Source: Planctomycetota bacterium (lineage in GTDB: Bacteria > Planctomycetota > Phycisphaerae > WQYP01). Taken from it: DNA of 49,654 bases. The stretch is from contig JAJZGD010000004.1 of assembly GCA_021804985.1 (NCBI GenBank), positions 1-49,654 of the forward strand, written 5' to 3'. Below the pieces are notes generated by a model that was not told the DNA's origin, did not search any database, and saw only the letters and a program-made list of their open reading frames with translations. Each line of letters opens with the position of its first letter. The stretch's first letter is position 1. A program made the translations under genes and the position numbers. Below, piece by piece: positions 38,721 through 48,193 of the stretch.

Positions 38721-41700
38721 TCACCTGATTGTCGCATTCCCCCGCCGGCGCTGGCGCAACAGCAAGCCAATACCGGCAACTGCCAGGAGGCCAAGCGCTG
38801 CGGGCTCAGGCGTGGCCGTGGTGGTGGCAACACCGTTACTAAGGGCGGTGAAAAGCAGGCCATTGCTATCCGGATTGACGGTAAAATCAAACCCCGGCGC
38901 CAATCCGGTAAAGGTGTAATTCGAACCGCTGACATCCACCGACTGCGGTGGATCGACAAATTGAAATGTTTGCCCTTTCAGTGGCGCAAAACCATTGCCA
39001 AAATCAAATTCCACGGTTCCACCGGAAAAGCTTACCTTGCCGGTGGCATCCAACTGCGAAAATTGCCCCGAGTTAGTTCCATAAACCGACACTTTTGTCA
39101 CGCCGCCGGTCTGGTTGAAGTTGCCGGTGATTTTCAAAGTTCCCGGTGTACCGTTACCCACCGACACCGTTCCGTCGACATTAGTGACGCTGCCAGTTAT
39201 AGCACCCGACGCCGCGAGCTCACCGCTGCTGTAGATCGCGAGATTGCCCGCCGTGGCGGCCGTTCCCGTGCCCACCGTAACACCGCCGCTGTAATTATTG
39301 CCGGCGAGGTTGAGCGAACCGTTCTTCCACATGGTAAGGACTTTCGACACGCTCAGCTGGCCGCCCGCTGTAAGATCCACATTTCCGGCACCACCGGATT
39401 TGCTGCTGGTGCCGCCGACCACCAGATTGGTGGCCGACAAACTCGACGCACTCCCGTCAATATTCAAGTTTCCGTTGATGCCGGATGTTTCCGCCAAATA
39501 AACATCGCCAGTTCCGTTCGCCGTCGCCTGGGCCACTGCGCCATTTTGTATATTAAATGTGCCGTCGCTGGCTTTACCGATGATCAAGTCGCCTGCGTAC
39601 TGAACCTGGGTTTTTTGATCGGTTGCCGTCAGCGTACCGACCCCGCCACCTTTACCGATGGTGAGCGAATCACCATTGGCGATCAGGCTCGATGCGCTCT
39701 GAACGGTAACGGTGCCGGTACCTTGGCTGCCGATGGTGAGGCTGCCGCCAACGGTCCAACTGCTGCCGAAGTTAAGTGTTGCAGAGCCTTCGGTTCCCGG
39801 CTGGCTGCCCAGCGTCGCATCCCCTTTGTTGGCCAGTACCGAACTGCCCCCCATCGCCAATGTGCCCACACCATATTTGCCGATGGTTAAATCCTGGCTT
39901 AGTAATACCGATGATGCCCCGCTGATATCCAATTCGCCAGTTCCGCCAGTACTCGCTCCGCCAAAGCCCGTGCCAGAGGCCAGCGTCATCGATGTACCGC
40001 TAAAGCTTGCATTACTGGAAAGGGAAAGGGTTCCCGATCCGGATTTGCCAATTGTCATATCGCCGTTGAAGGTAAGAGTGGAGCCGCTGCCTACAAGATT
40101 CAGCGTGCCGCTGCCCGTATTCTGCTCACCAAGGGTAATGTCGTTGCCTTGCACGGTGAGGCTGCCGCTGTTTTGAATCGTGAGCGTGCCGGTACCGTAG
40201 CCACCAACGCTAAGCGTGCCAGCATCAGTAACCGAGGCACCATCAATAGTCAGGGTGCCCGAACCTGTGCTTTGGTCGCCCAGGGAAATATTGGTGCCGG
40301 TGCTAAGCGTTGCGGAATCCTGCACGTTAACGGTGCCGGTACCTTGGCTGCCTACCGTAAGCGATCCAGCCGACATCATGGTGTTGCTGCCCTGGACGGT
40401 GAGGGTGCCGGTGCCGGTGCTGTTTTCTCCAAGGGAAACACTGGCCCCTGAAAATATCGCGTCGGCAGCATTCTGCACTGTAAGCGTGCCGTCGCCTTTG
40501 CCGCCCACGGTAACCGAAGTGCCGCCGGCGATTATGCGCGATCCATTGCCGTCAAGCGTCAATGAGGAGGTGCCGCCGCTGTCCGCAATGGCCAGATTGC
40601 CCGCCAGCGAAACAAAGCCGCCATTTTCAACTTGCATTGTCCCGTTGCCGTTGTCGCCGACTTTAAGTTCTCCATTGATTTGCCATTCTGTACCCGCATC
40701 GGTAACAGTGGCCGATCCGGTCGAGCCGGCCTGGCTGCCGAGAATGCCATCTCCGGTGGTGATGACTTCGCCGTTGTTGCTTAAGGTTAAGGTGCCCTGA
40801 CCGGCATTTCCCACTGTAAGGTCGCCATCGACCGTCCATAGAGTGTTAATGTTGCTGACATTGGCAAAGCCTTTTGCTCCGGCCTGATTGCCCAAGGTGG
40901 CATCGCCTGATTCGACCGTTCCGTCCGCCTGCACCGCAAGCGTGCCGTTGCCCGCAAACTGATCGCCCAAGGTAAGTGTGCCGCCAATATTAAGATCACC
41001 GTGATTCTGGACGGTGACGGTGGCCACGCCGGAGACGCCAAAGTCGGCATTGCCGGAGACTGTCCAGGAAGAGCCGGCGCCGTCAATGACAACGTTGCCG
41101 CTTCCCGGCTGCCCTGCGGTGCCGTATGTTTTAGCCGGTCCCGCAGCGTATGCGGCAGCGCTGGTGGCACTCGCACCGTTTTCAATGGCCAAGAGGCCGT
41201 AGCCGCCATCGCCAACGAGAATGCCGGATGAGATGCTGGCCTTGGAGGCTGAACCGGTCAAGTAAAGCCGACCGGTTGAGCCGTATTTGCCGAGTGAAAG
41301 CCCAATAACCACGTAACCGCCGGTGCCCGTTGATGTGAGGTTTCCGTCATTAACGACCACCGTCCCCACGCCAGAATACAGGTACTGGTACCCGCCGTTC
41401 CCGACCTGTGGAAAATCTTGACCGACCACCATTGGAGTGTTGTTGAGGTTGATACTGCCGCCGGAATCCACGGTGACAAACCCTTGGCTGCCGAAACCGA
41501 TCTGCAAGGCACCATTCGAGTTGTTCCATGTGCCGCCGTCCACGTTCACAATGCCGTATCCGGTTCCATTCGCCGGGCCACCGAGGTGAGGGTGGTTCGT
41601 TGGAAAGATTTCCGCGGGATCGGTCAGAAAACCCTGTGCATCCACTTGGTTTGGCCCGTAGCCGGATGATCCGGGCGTTGGTGGAATCGGGGATTTGAAG

Positions 41701-42581
41701 GGTGGCCCTCCGCCGTTGCCCACATAGGTCCCGTAGTCATTGCCCAAAATCCAGCCCGGCGTTCCGAGGGATGCGGGGCGACTCATAGTGTTCAGCGTCC
41801 CGGTAACCTTAACCCAGCCGTAGCCGCCATCGCCAACGCTAAATAATCCGCCATCGTTACCCGTAACGTATGAAGCCGGCGCGAAGTAGCCGCTCGCTGC
41901 GGAAAAGCCCCCCAATGACGACGCGGGGCCCGCCTTGACAGTGATTTCCTGGCTTATCTGGATCGGGTAACCGCCGTTCCCCGCAGTGAAATCACCGACG
42001 ACAGCGTTGCCCAATAACGAAACCGCGGTAGGGCCTGAACTCACCAGGCTCTCAACGGATTGGATCGTGGTGCCGCCACCCGACCCCATAACCCCGCCCA
42101 CGTAGCCATACTCGGTGGTCATTTTGGCAACGTACACGCCGTTCGGGGAAAACGGTCCAACAGCTACAACTGCAGGGTAAGTTACCGGGGGCACGTAATA
42201 AAACGCACCGGACGGGAGTGGCGGCGGGGGCGGGTTGAACCCTGAAGCCCCATTCCGAAATTGCGTTGTGTTCCGAATCGGGAGATACCCACCGGCAGGG
42301 ACGGAGGTCTCTTGTGCGGGATTGAAGTCAAACGATCCACTCTGGCTATTGCCGAGGCTTGACGTACCATAGGAGGTGGAGACGCTCGTTCCGACCGGAT
42401 ACCCCGCCGCGGAGACGTACTGGAACGTGGGCGACGCCGGTGCCGTCGGCACTACCGGCGCCGTTGCGGGTGCAGCTGCTATCAAAGGCGCTGTGAGGCT
42501 GGCCAAGGCCGCCGCGGCGCCAATTCCGCAGGCCAGTGGCACGCCTACTCCAATGCTTGCTGGGCGCGGAGAGCCTCTCAT
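38721..42581 (-). CDS. Large repeat-rich surface protein with PEP-CTERM anchor
   Basis: A 1286-residue exported protein. The N-terminus has a signal-like hydrophobic region (PLACGIGAAAALASLTAPLIAAAP), then about 380 residues of Gly/Pro/Tyr-rich sequence. From about 430 to 1130 comes a long array of imperfect units built on GxGTLTVQNxGxLxxxG and LGxQxxGSGTLxxxG, each forming beta strands, as in autotransporter passenger or beta-helix proteins. The C-terminus is ATPEPAALGLLAVAGIGLLL followed by RQRRR, a textbook PEP-CTERM sorting tail (PEP, membrane helix, basic end). GGAGAAG precedes the ATG. Probably a surface or matrix protein processed by an exosortase; partner genes are not in the window. 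Confidence 0.88.
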   Translation of the reverse strand: MRGSPRPASIGVGVPLACGIGAAAALASLTAPLIAAAPATAPVVPTAPASPTFQYVSAAGYPVGTSVSTSYGTSSLGNSQSGSFDFNPAQETSVPAGGYLPIRNTTQFRNGASGFNPPPPPLPSGAFYYVPPVTYPAVVAVGPFSPNGVYVAKMTTEYGYVGGVMGSGGGTTIQSVESLVSSGPTAVSLLGNAVVGDFTAGNGGYPIQISQEITVKAGPASSLGGFSAASGYFAPASYVTGNDGGLFSVGDGGYGWVKVTGTLNTMSRPASLGTPGWILGNDYGTYVGNGGGPPFKSPIPPTPGSSGYGPNQVDAQGFLTDPAEIFPTNHPHLGGPANGTGYGIVNVDGGTWNNSNGALQIGFGSQGFVTVDSGGSINLNNTPMVVGQDFPQVGNGGYQYLYSGVGTVVVNDGNLTSTGTGGYVVIGLSLGKYGSTGRLYLTGSASKASISSGILVGDGGYGLLAIENGASATSAAAYAAGPAKTYGTAGQPGSGNVVIDGAGSSWTVSGNADFGVSGVATVTVQNHGDLNIGGTLTLGDQFAGNGTLAVQADGTVESGDATLGNQAGAKGFANVSNINTLWTVDGDLTVGNAGQGTLTLSNNGEVITTGDGILGSQAGSTGSATVTDAGTEWQINGELKVGDNGNGTMQVENGGFVSLAGNLAIADSGGTSSLTLDGNGSRIIAGGTSVTVGGKGDGTLTVQNAADAIFSGASVSLGENSTGTGTLTVQGSNTMMSAGSLTVGSQGTGTVNVQDSATLSTGTNISLGDQSTGSGTLTIDGASVTDAGTLSVGGYGTGTLTIQNSGSLTVQGNDITLGEQNTGSGTLNLVGSGSTLTFNGDMTIGKSGSGTLSLSSNASFSGTSMTLASGTGFGGASTGGTGELDISGASSVLLSQDLTIGKYGVGTLAMGGSSVLANKGDATLGSQPGTEGSATLNFGSSWTVGGSLTIGSQGTGTVTVQSASSLIANGDSLTIGKGGGVGTLTATDQKTQVQYAGDLIIGKASDGTFNIQNGAVAQATANGTGDVYLAETSGINGNLNIDGSASSLSATNLVVGGTSSKSGGAGNVDLTAGGQLSVSKVLTMWKNGSLNLAGNNYSGGVTVGTGTAATAGNLAIYSSGELAASGAITGSVTNVDGTVSVGNGTPGTLKITGNFNQTGGVTKVSVYGTNSGQFSQLDATGKVSFSGGTVEFDFGNGFAPLKGQTFQFVDPPQSVDVSGSNYTFTGLAPGFDFTVNPDSNGLLFTALSNGVATTTATPEPAALGLLAVAGIGLLLRQRRRGNATIR

Positions 42582-42620
42582 GGTTCTTCTCCCAATAATT
42601 TATGTATTCCAATCAATTTC

Positions 42621-42649
42621 ATGCTATCGCATAAATGGCATAAATTCAA
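42621..42649 (-). promoter_or_regulatory. Probable promoter for the PEP-CTERM gene
   Basis: On the minus strand TTGAAT (42649-42644) and TAGCAT (42626-42621) are 17 bases apart, each a four-of-six consensus match. Transcription would begin near 42614 and leave about 33 bases before the ATG, including the GGAGAAG site. Moderate support only. Confidence 0.4.
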
Positions 42650-42779
42650 TCCAAATCTGCCGAAAATAAACCGAATGCGCATCGGGGTTCGCACCAATGA
42701 GCCGGATATACAGGCCCCATGCCTTGCCCACATAGCCCGGTCGATTTACGCCCTTGGCAACATGCATTATTGTAAATGA

Positions 42780-43799
42780 ATGGTAAAACCGGCCGTGCAA
42801 AACACCCAGGACGAAATGCTGCTTGAAGCCCAACAGGTGGTGCGGTCACAAGCCGATGCGCTCTTAACCGTCATGAATCGAATGGATGATACGGTTTGCC
42901 GGGCCATGGAACTGATTTATCGCCAAACCGGGCCGGATAAACCGGGCGTCCTGGTGGTAACCGGTATTGGGAAATCAGGCCTCGCCGGCCAACGCGTTAG
43001 CGCGAGCTTTGCAAGCACCGGAACCCCCTCGCATTTTCTCCACCCCGTGGAGGCCATGCATGGCGATCTCGGCCGGATACGCACCGGTGATTTGATCCTT
43101 ATGCTTTCATACGGTGGCCAAACGGATGAATTGATCCGGCTGATGGATTTTGTTAAACGCAGCGCGGTATCCACCATTGTGATCACCTCCACCCGTCAAA
43201 GCCCGCTGGGCCGTCTGGCCGACATCGCCATCGAACTTGGCAATATTGAAGAAGCATGCCCACTGCGCCTCGCCCCCACGACCAGCATTACCTGCATGAG
43301 TGCCGTCGCCGATGCTCTGATGCTTGGCGTGATGAGCATGCGCAACTTTTCCGCGGCCGATTTTGCGGCCTTTCATCCTGCGGGATCGCTGGGGCGAAAG
43401 CTGCTTAAGGTTTCTGAGGTGATGAGTTTTCATGCGGGCAAAAATCTGGTGGTGGTGCATGGCCAAAACACCCTGCGAGAGGCACTCGCCACCGAGCACT
43501 CCGCCGGTCGGCGTGCCGGGGCGCTGGTGGTCGTCGATAACAATGCAGCGATCGCAGGAATTCTTACCGATGCCGACATCCGCCGCCGCATTTCTTCGCT
43601 TGAAAGCATCATCGACAGCCCGATTTCTTCCATCATGACGCGAAATCCTAAGTGTATCCGGCCACAGCAACTCGCCAGCGAGGCCCTGGAGTTGATGAAT
43701 CGCCATCGCATCGATGAGCTTCCGGTGGTGGATGATTCCGGGCGGCCCTTAGGAATGGTGGATGTGCAGGACATGGTAAGCCTGCGGATTATAGAGTAA
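42780..43799 (+). CDS. kdsD: Arabinose-5-phosphate isomerase (SIS plus two CBS domains)
   Basis: A 339-residue KdsD/KpsF-type isomerase that converts ribulose 5-phosphate to arabinose 5-phosphate, the first step to Kdo in lipopolysaccharide. The SIS domain (about 40-185) has VTGIGKSGLAGQRVSASFAS, HPVEAMHGDLGRI and LSYGGQTDEL. Two CBS domains (about 215-335) include ALVVVDNNAAIAGILTDADI and ELPVVDDSGRPLGMVDVQD. The ATG at 42780 lacks a good ribosome site; ATG 42816 (MLLEAQQVV), with AGGA upstream, is an alternative that fits the family N-terminus better. kdsC follows 48 bases later. Confidence 0.92.
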   Translation: MVKPAVQNTQDEMLLEAQQVVRSQADALLTVMNRMDDTVCRAMELIYRQTGPDKPGVLVVTGIGKSGLAGQRVSASFASTGTPSHFLHPVEAMHGDLGRIRTGDLILMLSYGGQTDELIRLMDFVKRSAVSTIVITSTRQSPLGRLADIAIELGNIEEACPLRLAPTTSITCMSAVADALMLGVMSMRNFSAADFAAFHPAGSLGRKLLKVSEVMSFHAGKNLVVVHGQNTLREALATEHSAGRRAGALVVVDNNAAIAGILTDADIRRRISSLESIIDSPISSIMTRNPKCIRPQQLASEALELMNRHRIDELPVVDDSGRPLGMVDVQDMVSLRIIE

Positions 43800-43847
43800 T
43801 ACGGTGGCGGAAACGCGGCGGCGTAACAATGCAGGAGTGAAACACCC

Positions 43848-44390
43848 ATGAATCAGATTGAAAAAGTATCCCAAACTTATGAATTGATAAGTCCGGAAGT
43901 GCAGCTGTTGATCTTAGATGTCGATGGCGTGCTGACCGACGGCGGAATCATTCGGGATGACAGCGGCCAGCAGATTAAGCGGTTTCATGTCCGCGATGGA
44001 TCCGGCCTGGTGATGTGGCGGCGCCTCAACAAACAGGTCGCATTGATTACCGGCAAGGAAAGCCTGGTGGTGCAGCATCGGGCGGAGGAATTGGGCATCC
44101 AGTATGTTTATCAGAACGTCAGCAACAAGCTGGAAATTTATGATGATCTGCTCGAGCAACTTGGTTTTAATGCCCAGCAGGTGGCTTACATCGGGGATGA
44201 TCTGCCGGATTTGCCGATCATGCGGCGCTGCGGTGTACCCATTGCTGTGGCCGATGCCGCCGCGGAAGTTCGGGCCGAGGCCCGTTACATCACGCAGGTG
44301 GGCGGTGGCCATGGGGCCGTGCGCGACGCCATTGAATGGCTGTGCAAATCGATGAATCTCTGGGAACAGGTTTTGGCACGCTACCGCTGA
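43848..44390 (+). CDS. kdsC: Kdo-8-phosphate phosphatase (HAD family)
   Basis: A 180-residue C0-type HAD phosphatase that removes phosphate from Kdo 8-phosphate. Motif I is LDVDGVLTDGG with the nucleophile Asp, motif II is ALITGKES, and motif IV is YIGDDLPDLPIM with the magnesium aspartates. The family form RDGSGLVMWRRL and GHGAVRDAIEWL are also present. CAGGAG precedes the ATG by ten bases. It lies between kdsD and the LptC-like gene, in the usual Kdo/LPS order. Confidence 0.95.
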   Translation: MNQIEKVSQTYELISPEVQLLILDVDGVLTDGGIIRDDSGQQIKRFHVRDGSGLVMWRRLNKQVALITGKESLVVQHRAEELGIQYVYQNVSNKLEIYDDLLEQLGFNAQQVAYIGDDLPDLPIMRRCGVPIAVADAAAEVRAEARYITQVGGGHGAVRDAIEWLCKSMNLWEQVLARYR

Positions 44391-44429
44391 CCCCCCGCCG
44401 GTAAACTTTATTTTGGATGACAACACTGC

Positions 44430-47400
44430 ATGATCCGCCGCCGCCTGACGATCTATCTGGTAAGCCTCGCCATTTCTTTGGCCGTTTTTCTGTGGATCAA
44501 GGCCAAATATTTCCAGCCTGAATTCCCGGTGGCACGCCACCATCTAAAACCCGTGCCGATTAAATCCGGCACCGGCGGCTCCAACTTAGTGATGGTGGAT
44601 CGCAAGCCAAATGGCCGCCTGCTTTATGTGCTGCGATTCCGGCGGGCGATCCCCACCGGAAATGGCCGCTACCACCTGGTGCAGCCACGCATGGAATTTT
44701 TTAGCAGCGGGCAAAATGCCATGTTGGTCACCAGCGATAAAGGGGATGTGTCGGTGGATCAGCTTGGCGGCCCACTTTCAAATCACATCTATCCACGGAA
44801 AGGCCGGCTTTACGGGCATGTGGTGGTTACCGTCGGGCCGGAGAAGAGTTTTGTTTCAGGCCAAAAGCAACGCCAGCCGGGGCAGTTTCAGATGCTTTTG
44901 TCGCGCCCCATTCATTTTAACTATCAGGAAGGGCTGATCACCAGCCGGGGTGCGGTGCGGGTGCACGGCGATCGCGTGGAATTTTTGGGCCGCCGCCTCA
45001 CTTGCGAATTAAATGTCGCGACCAAAAAGCTTGACTATCTGCAGATCGAGCATGGGGACTATCTAATCATCAAGCATGTGGGTGCTGCAGCGGCTGGTGG
45101 CTCGGGCGCGTCGGGCGCTGCCCCACCAAACTCTGCCCATCCCACCACTGCCCCCGCCAGACCATCGCAGAGCGTCGCCACGCGTCCCGCCACCACGCAC
45201 CCATCGCCGGCAACCCAACCCATTGGGGCTACTTCTCGCCCCGCGGCCGCATCGCAGAACCTGTATCGTCTGGTCTTTACCCAGAAGGTACATGTGAAGA
45301 TTGGCCGGCAGACGCTTTGGGCCCATCGCTTGCGGCTCTATTTTTCGTCGGCTCGCGGGGCGTCGGCGGGTTCCGGTGCACCTGCCGCGGCGGCCAAAAA
45401 GCCACCAGCTGGCAAAATCGCCGGGCCAGCTGGCACCACCGCCCCGCCGCCGCACGCCAAGACTGCATCCAATGCCGGGCGAACCCTTATCGTCCACTGG
45501 AAGGGGCCGCTGACGCTTCGGCCGGTGCAACGGCAAACGATCCACCTGATAAATAAAAAGGATGTGGTGCTGCAGGCGTTTGGCCGCAGCGGATCGCCAG
45601 TGATTCTGCATGATGGCCCCAGCCGCAGTGGCGTGGCCAGTGTGGTGATGTACCATCTCGGCGACCGCACCTTGCGAATGACGGCCAGCGGGCTTGCGCC
45701 CATTAAATTTGTTGACGCCACCGTCGGCACCATCACCTGCCGCAGCTTGCTTTATCAGGCCAACGCCGGGCGGTTGTTTCTCGGCGGCCCGGGGCAATGG
45801 ATATATCATCGCGGCACCAAACATCAGCAGACACGGCGGGGATCTTGGCGTGGTTCCTGGCAGAAGCAGATGCGGCTGGTGCTCGCCCGGTTACCGGACG
45901 GCAAATCAGCTATTAAGAGCCTGCGGATATTAACCGATGCCACACTTTATAATCACACGTTTCATCTGAAGGCCGATGCCATGCATGCGACGTTTGCGGC
46001 CGCCATAAAAGGAAACCCCTCGCTGAAACAATTTGTATCCCGCGGCCACGTAGAACTGCGATCAACAAATATCGCCGCCGCCACCGCCAACCAACAATCC
46101 GATACGCTGGATTGTGACCTGCTGCGGCTGACGACAAGCGTTAATGCCGCCACGCATCAGCGCCAACCCGCATTGCTGTATGCCGCCGGCAAGATCAGCC
46201 TGCATTTTTCACAGGCCACTGCGGGCACCGCAGCCACCGGCCGCAAGGCACAGCGCTACCATTTACGCAGCGGCTACCTGCAAGCCCACCTTGAGAATCT
46301 CGCCGGCGCCGGCACTTTGGGCCGTCCCCATCCGTCATCTGGTCCCTTTGGCAGCACGGGCGGCAGTTTTTCCATCGGGCGCTTTCACGCGTGGAAGCAC
46401 GTGCGGCTGGTTATCTCGGGTGGCACCTATCCCATCCGCGCATCCTGCGACGATTTGCGCGGCAATCGCAACACCAAGTTGCTGGCGCTTATCAGCCACG
46501 CCACCTCCAGATCAATGGCCAAAATCCGCGAGCACCACAATTGGATTGCAGGACGAAATATTGAACTCAATGGAAAAAGCGATGACCTTAAAATCCCCGG
46601 CCCCGGCAGCCTGTATCTTTCGAGCCGCTCTCACGGCCATCAACCATCGGACATGCTGCTCACCTGGCAGGGGCGCATGTATTTTCGTAAGAAGATCGGC
46701 GAAGCAACTTTTTTCTCTCATGCGCTGGCCAAACTCGTCGGGCAACCGTTGCGTCAGAGCCGCCTTTCGGCACCCGTACTGCGTGTAAAGGTAAGCAATC
46801 GGCATACCGGCAAGATGCGACTATCCGAAATTTACGCGTTTTGTCTGAAACCTCATCAGCATGTTGAGGCTCAGGATGTCAGCTACGATTCGGCGCGACT
46901 GGTGGACACGCGTGTTTATTTGCACTGCCGGCGCCTGCGTTACGATGCGATAAAGCAGCATCTGCTGGTGGCTGGCAAAGGAAAACTTTTACTCGAGAAT
47001 TATCGATCCGCCCCCGCTCGCAAACATCAGTCGCAGCCGAATAACCGCGGGCAGTCGGCCTTTCAATGGAGCCGATCTCTGGATTACCGCGCCGGCACAG
47101 GGCATCTGTCATTAAGCGGCGCGGTGCGGCTGGTGTATCGCCCCATGAAGGCCTTTGTGTTGCCGCGGAGCATTGCGGGATCCAATCGCGGCCCCAATGC
47201 CGGGTTGATCCTTTTGAAAGCGGCGAAGCTTATTGCCCATTTGCTGCGGCCTCATCGGCAGGTCGCCAGCGGCGTGGCATTGGGCATGGGTGGCCCGGCA
47301 CGGCTTAAATCGGTGCATGCCTACAAGGCGGCCCTGGAGCTTGCGGGAACGCGGCTTACGGCGGACGTGCTGGCATTTGAGGCGCTGCCGCAGATTGCGA

Positions 47401-47549
47401 CGGCGTACAGCGCGCAGGGACGCGACGCCCACATCACCACCTATAATGGAAAACTTAACGCCGCAGCGAGGGAAATCATCTGGCATCTCGGTAAATCGCA
47501 AAGCGCTATCACGCTGGTGCAGCCGCGGGCCAGTGGCACCGTGCCATAA
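44430..47549 (+). CDS. Very large LptC/LptA (OstA)-like lipopolysaccharide-export protein
   Basis: A 1039-residue protein in the place where lptC and lptA follow kdsD-kdsC. One N-terminal helix (LTIYLVSLAISLAVFLWI) anchors it in the inner membrane, as in LptC. The next 180 residues have the LptC/OstA beta pattern (GRLYGHVVVTV, GLITSRGAVRVHGDRVEFLGRRLTCE, KKLDYLQIEHGDYLII). Two low-complexity Ala/Pro/Ser/Thr linkers (about 212-280 and 305-345) divide it. Further beta-strand repeats continue to the end (LYAAGKISLHF, KLNAAAREIIWHLG). A normal LptC has about 190 residues, so this may be a LptC-LptA fusion spanning the periplasm. No lptB or lptF/G is nearby. Similarity is by pattern, so the assignment is moderate. 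Confidence 0.65.
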   Translation: MIRRRLTIYLVSLAISLAVFLWIKAKYFQPEFPVARHHLKPVPIKSGTGGSNLVMVDRKPNGRLLYVLRFRRAIPTGNGRYHLVQPRMEFFSSGQNAMLVTSDKGDVSVDQLGGPLSNHIYPRKGRLYGHVVVTVGPEKSFVSGQKQRQPGQFQMLLSRPIHFNYQEGLITSRGAVRVHGDRVEFLGRRLTCELNVATKKLDYLQIEHGDYLIIKHVGAAAAGGSGASGAAPPNSAHPTTAPARPSQSVATRPATTHPSPATQPIGATSRPAAASQNLYRLVFTQKVHVKIGRQTLWAHRLRLYFSSARGASAGSGAPAAAAKKPPAGKIAGPAGTTAPPPHAKTASNAGRTLIVHWKGPLTLRPVQRQTIHLINKKDVVLQAFGRSGSPVILHDGPSRSGVASVVMYHLGDRTLRMTASGLAPIKFVDATVGTITCRSLLYQANAGRLFLGGPGQWIYHRGTKHQQTRRGSWRGSWQKQMRLVLARLPDGKSAIKSLRILTDATLYNHTFHLKADAMHATFAAAIKGNPSLKQFVSRGHVELRSTNIAAATANQQSDTLDCDLLRLTTSVNAATHQRQPALLYAAGKISLHFSQATAGTAATGRKAQRYHLRSGYLQAHLENLAGAGTLGRPHPSSGPFGSTGGSFSIGRFHAWKHVRLVISGGTYPIRASCDDLRGNRNTKLLALISHATSRSMAKIREHHNWIAGRNIELNGKSDDLKIPGPGSLYLSSRSHGHQPSDMLLTWQGRMYFRKKIGEATFFSHALAKLVGQPLRQSRLSAPVLRVKVSNRHTGKMRLSEIYAFCLKPHQHVEAQDVSYDSARLVDTRVYLHCRRLRYDAIKQHLLVAGKGKLLLENYRSAPARKHQSQPNNRGQSAFQWSRSLDYRAGTGHLSLSGAVRLVYRPMKAFVLPRSIAGSNRGPNAGLILLKAAKLIAHLLRPHRQVASGVALGMGGPARLKSVHAYKAALELAGTRLTADVLAFEALPQIATAYSAQGRDAHITTYNGKLNAAAREIIWHLGKSQSAITLVQPRASGTVP

Positions 47550-47632
47550 AATGGCGAAGCGTTATGAAAAGATCGTCAATATTTTTGCTTTACGAATTTG
47601 ATCGCCGGCGCCGCAATGGCACGGAGACGCGT

Positions 47633-48193
47633 TTAAATAACAAAAATGGCCGCGGCGATCACCGTGGTCCACAGGGCGTTTTTATCCCCTTCCGCCGTCT
47701 GCACGATGTTTCGCGCCCGCACTGAATAGCCGCTCATGCGATATATTTCCTTCCGCTCATCGTAATTTTTGGCAGGATCAAATTCAATGCCCAGCGTCGT
47801 GGCCAGCATCGTTACGGCCGCGTCATCCACTTCATCGCGCAAACGCTCTTCCGTCAGGCCGTAACCTTCATAATGACTTATGTAGCCATAATGATCTTTA
47901 ATGGCCTTTGCCACCGCCACCCCGGCCCCGATGAGCCGGTTGGGTTCATTGGAAGCAACCTCACTGATAACGCCGTACGCCACCTGCCCCGCGCTTAAAC
48001 AACTGATTCCCTCGCGTGCGGTGATCATTTTGCAGCGTGCGGGCACAATGCCGGAAACCTTGACCAGGTTGAATTTTTGTATGCCGGCGTTGCGATAGGC
48101 AAGCTCCAGCGATTGGGCCCGAAAGCGATGGCGACCCACCCCGCGGGTCAAGAATAATTGGCTGGGAATCTGCGGTGAATTGTCACTGCCCAT
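47633..48193 (-). CDS. Pyruvoyl-dependent arginine decarboxylase homologue with substituted processing site
   Basis: A 186-residue member of the PvlArgDC family, which decarboxylates arginine to agmatine. Family landmarks are LFLTRGVGRHRF, SLELAYRNAGIQKFNLVKVS, SNEPNRLIGAG, TMLATTLGIEFDP and the C-terminal AEGDKNALWTTVIAAAIF. Active enzymes cleave themselves between two serines (VSSI), and the second becomes the pyruvoyl group. Here the site reads VSGIVP (Ser 47-Gly 48), so the residue that would form pyruvoyl is glycine. The Glu normally in the following SEHH region also seems replaced (ISHYEG). GGAG lies five bases before the ATG. It may be inactive, process one residue earlier, or have a new role; I give no symbol. 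Confidence 0.8.
   Translation of the reverse strand: MGSDNSPQIPSQLFLTRGVGRHRFRAQSLELAYRNAGIQKFNLVKVSGIVPARCKMITAREGISCLSAGQVAYGVISEVASNEPNRLIGAGVAVAKAIKDHYGYISHYEGYGLTEERLRDEVDDAAVTMLATTLGIEFDPAKNYDERKEIYRMSGYSVRARNIVQTAEGDKNALWTTVIAAAIFVI

Noticed and set aside
39300-41200. CRISPR-like regular repeats
   Set aside because: The repeats are coding units of the PEP-CTERM protein, imperfect and without unique spacers.
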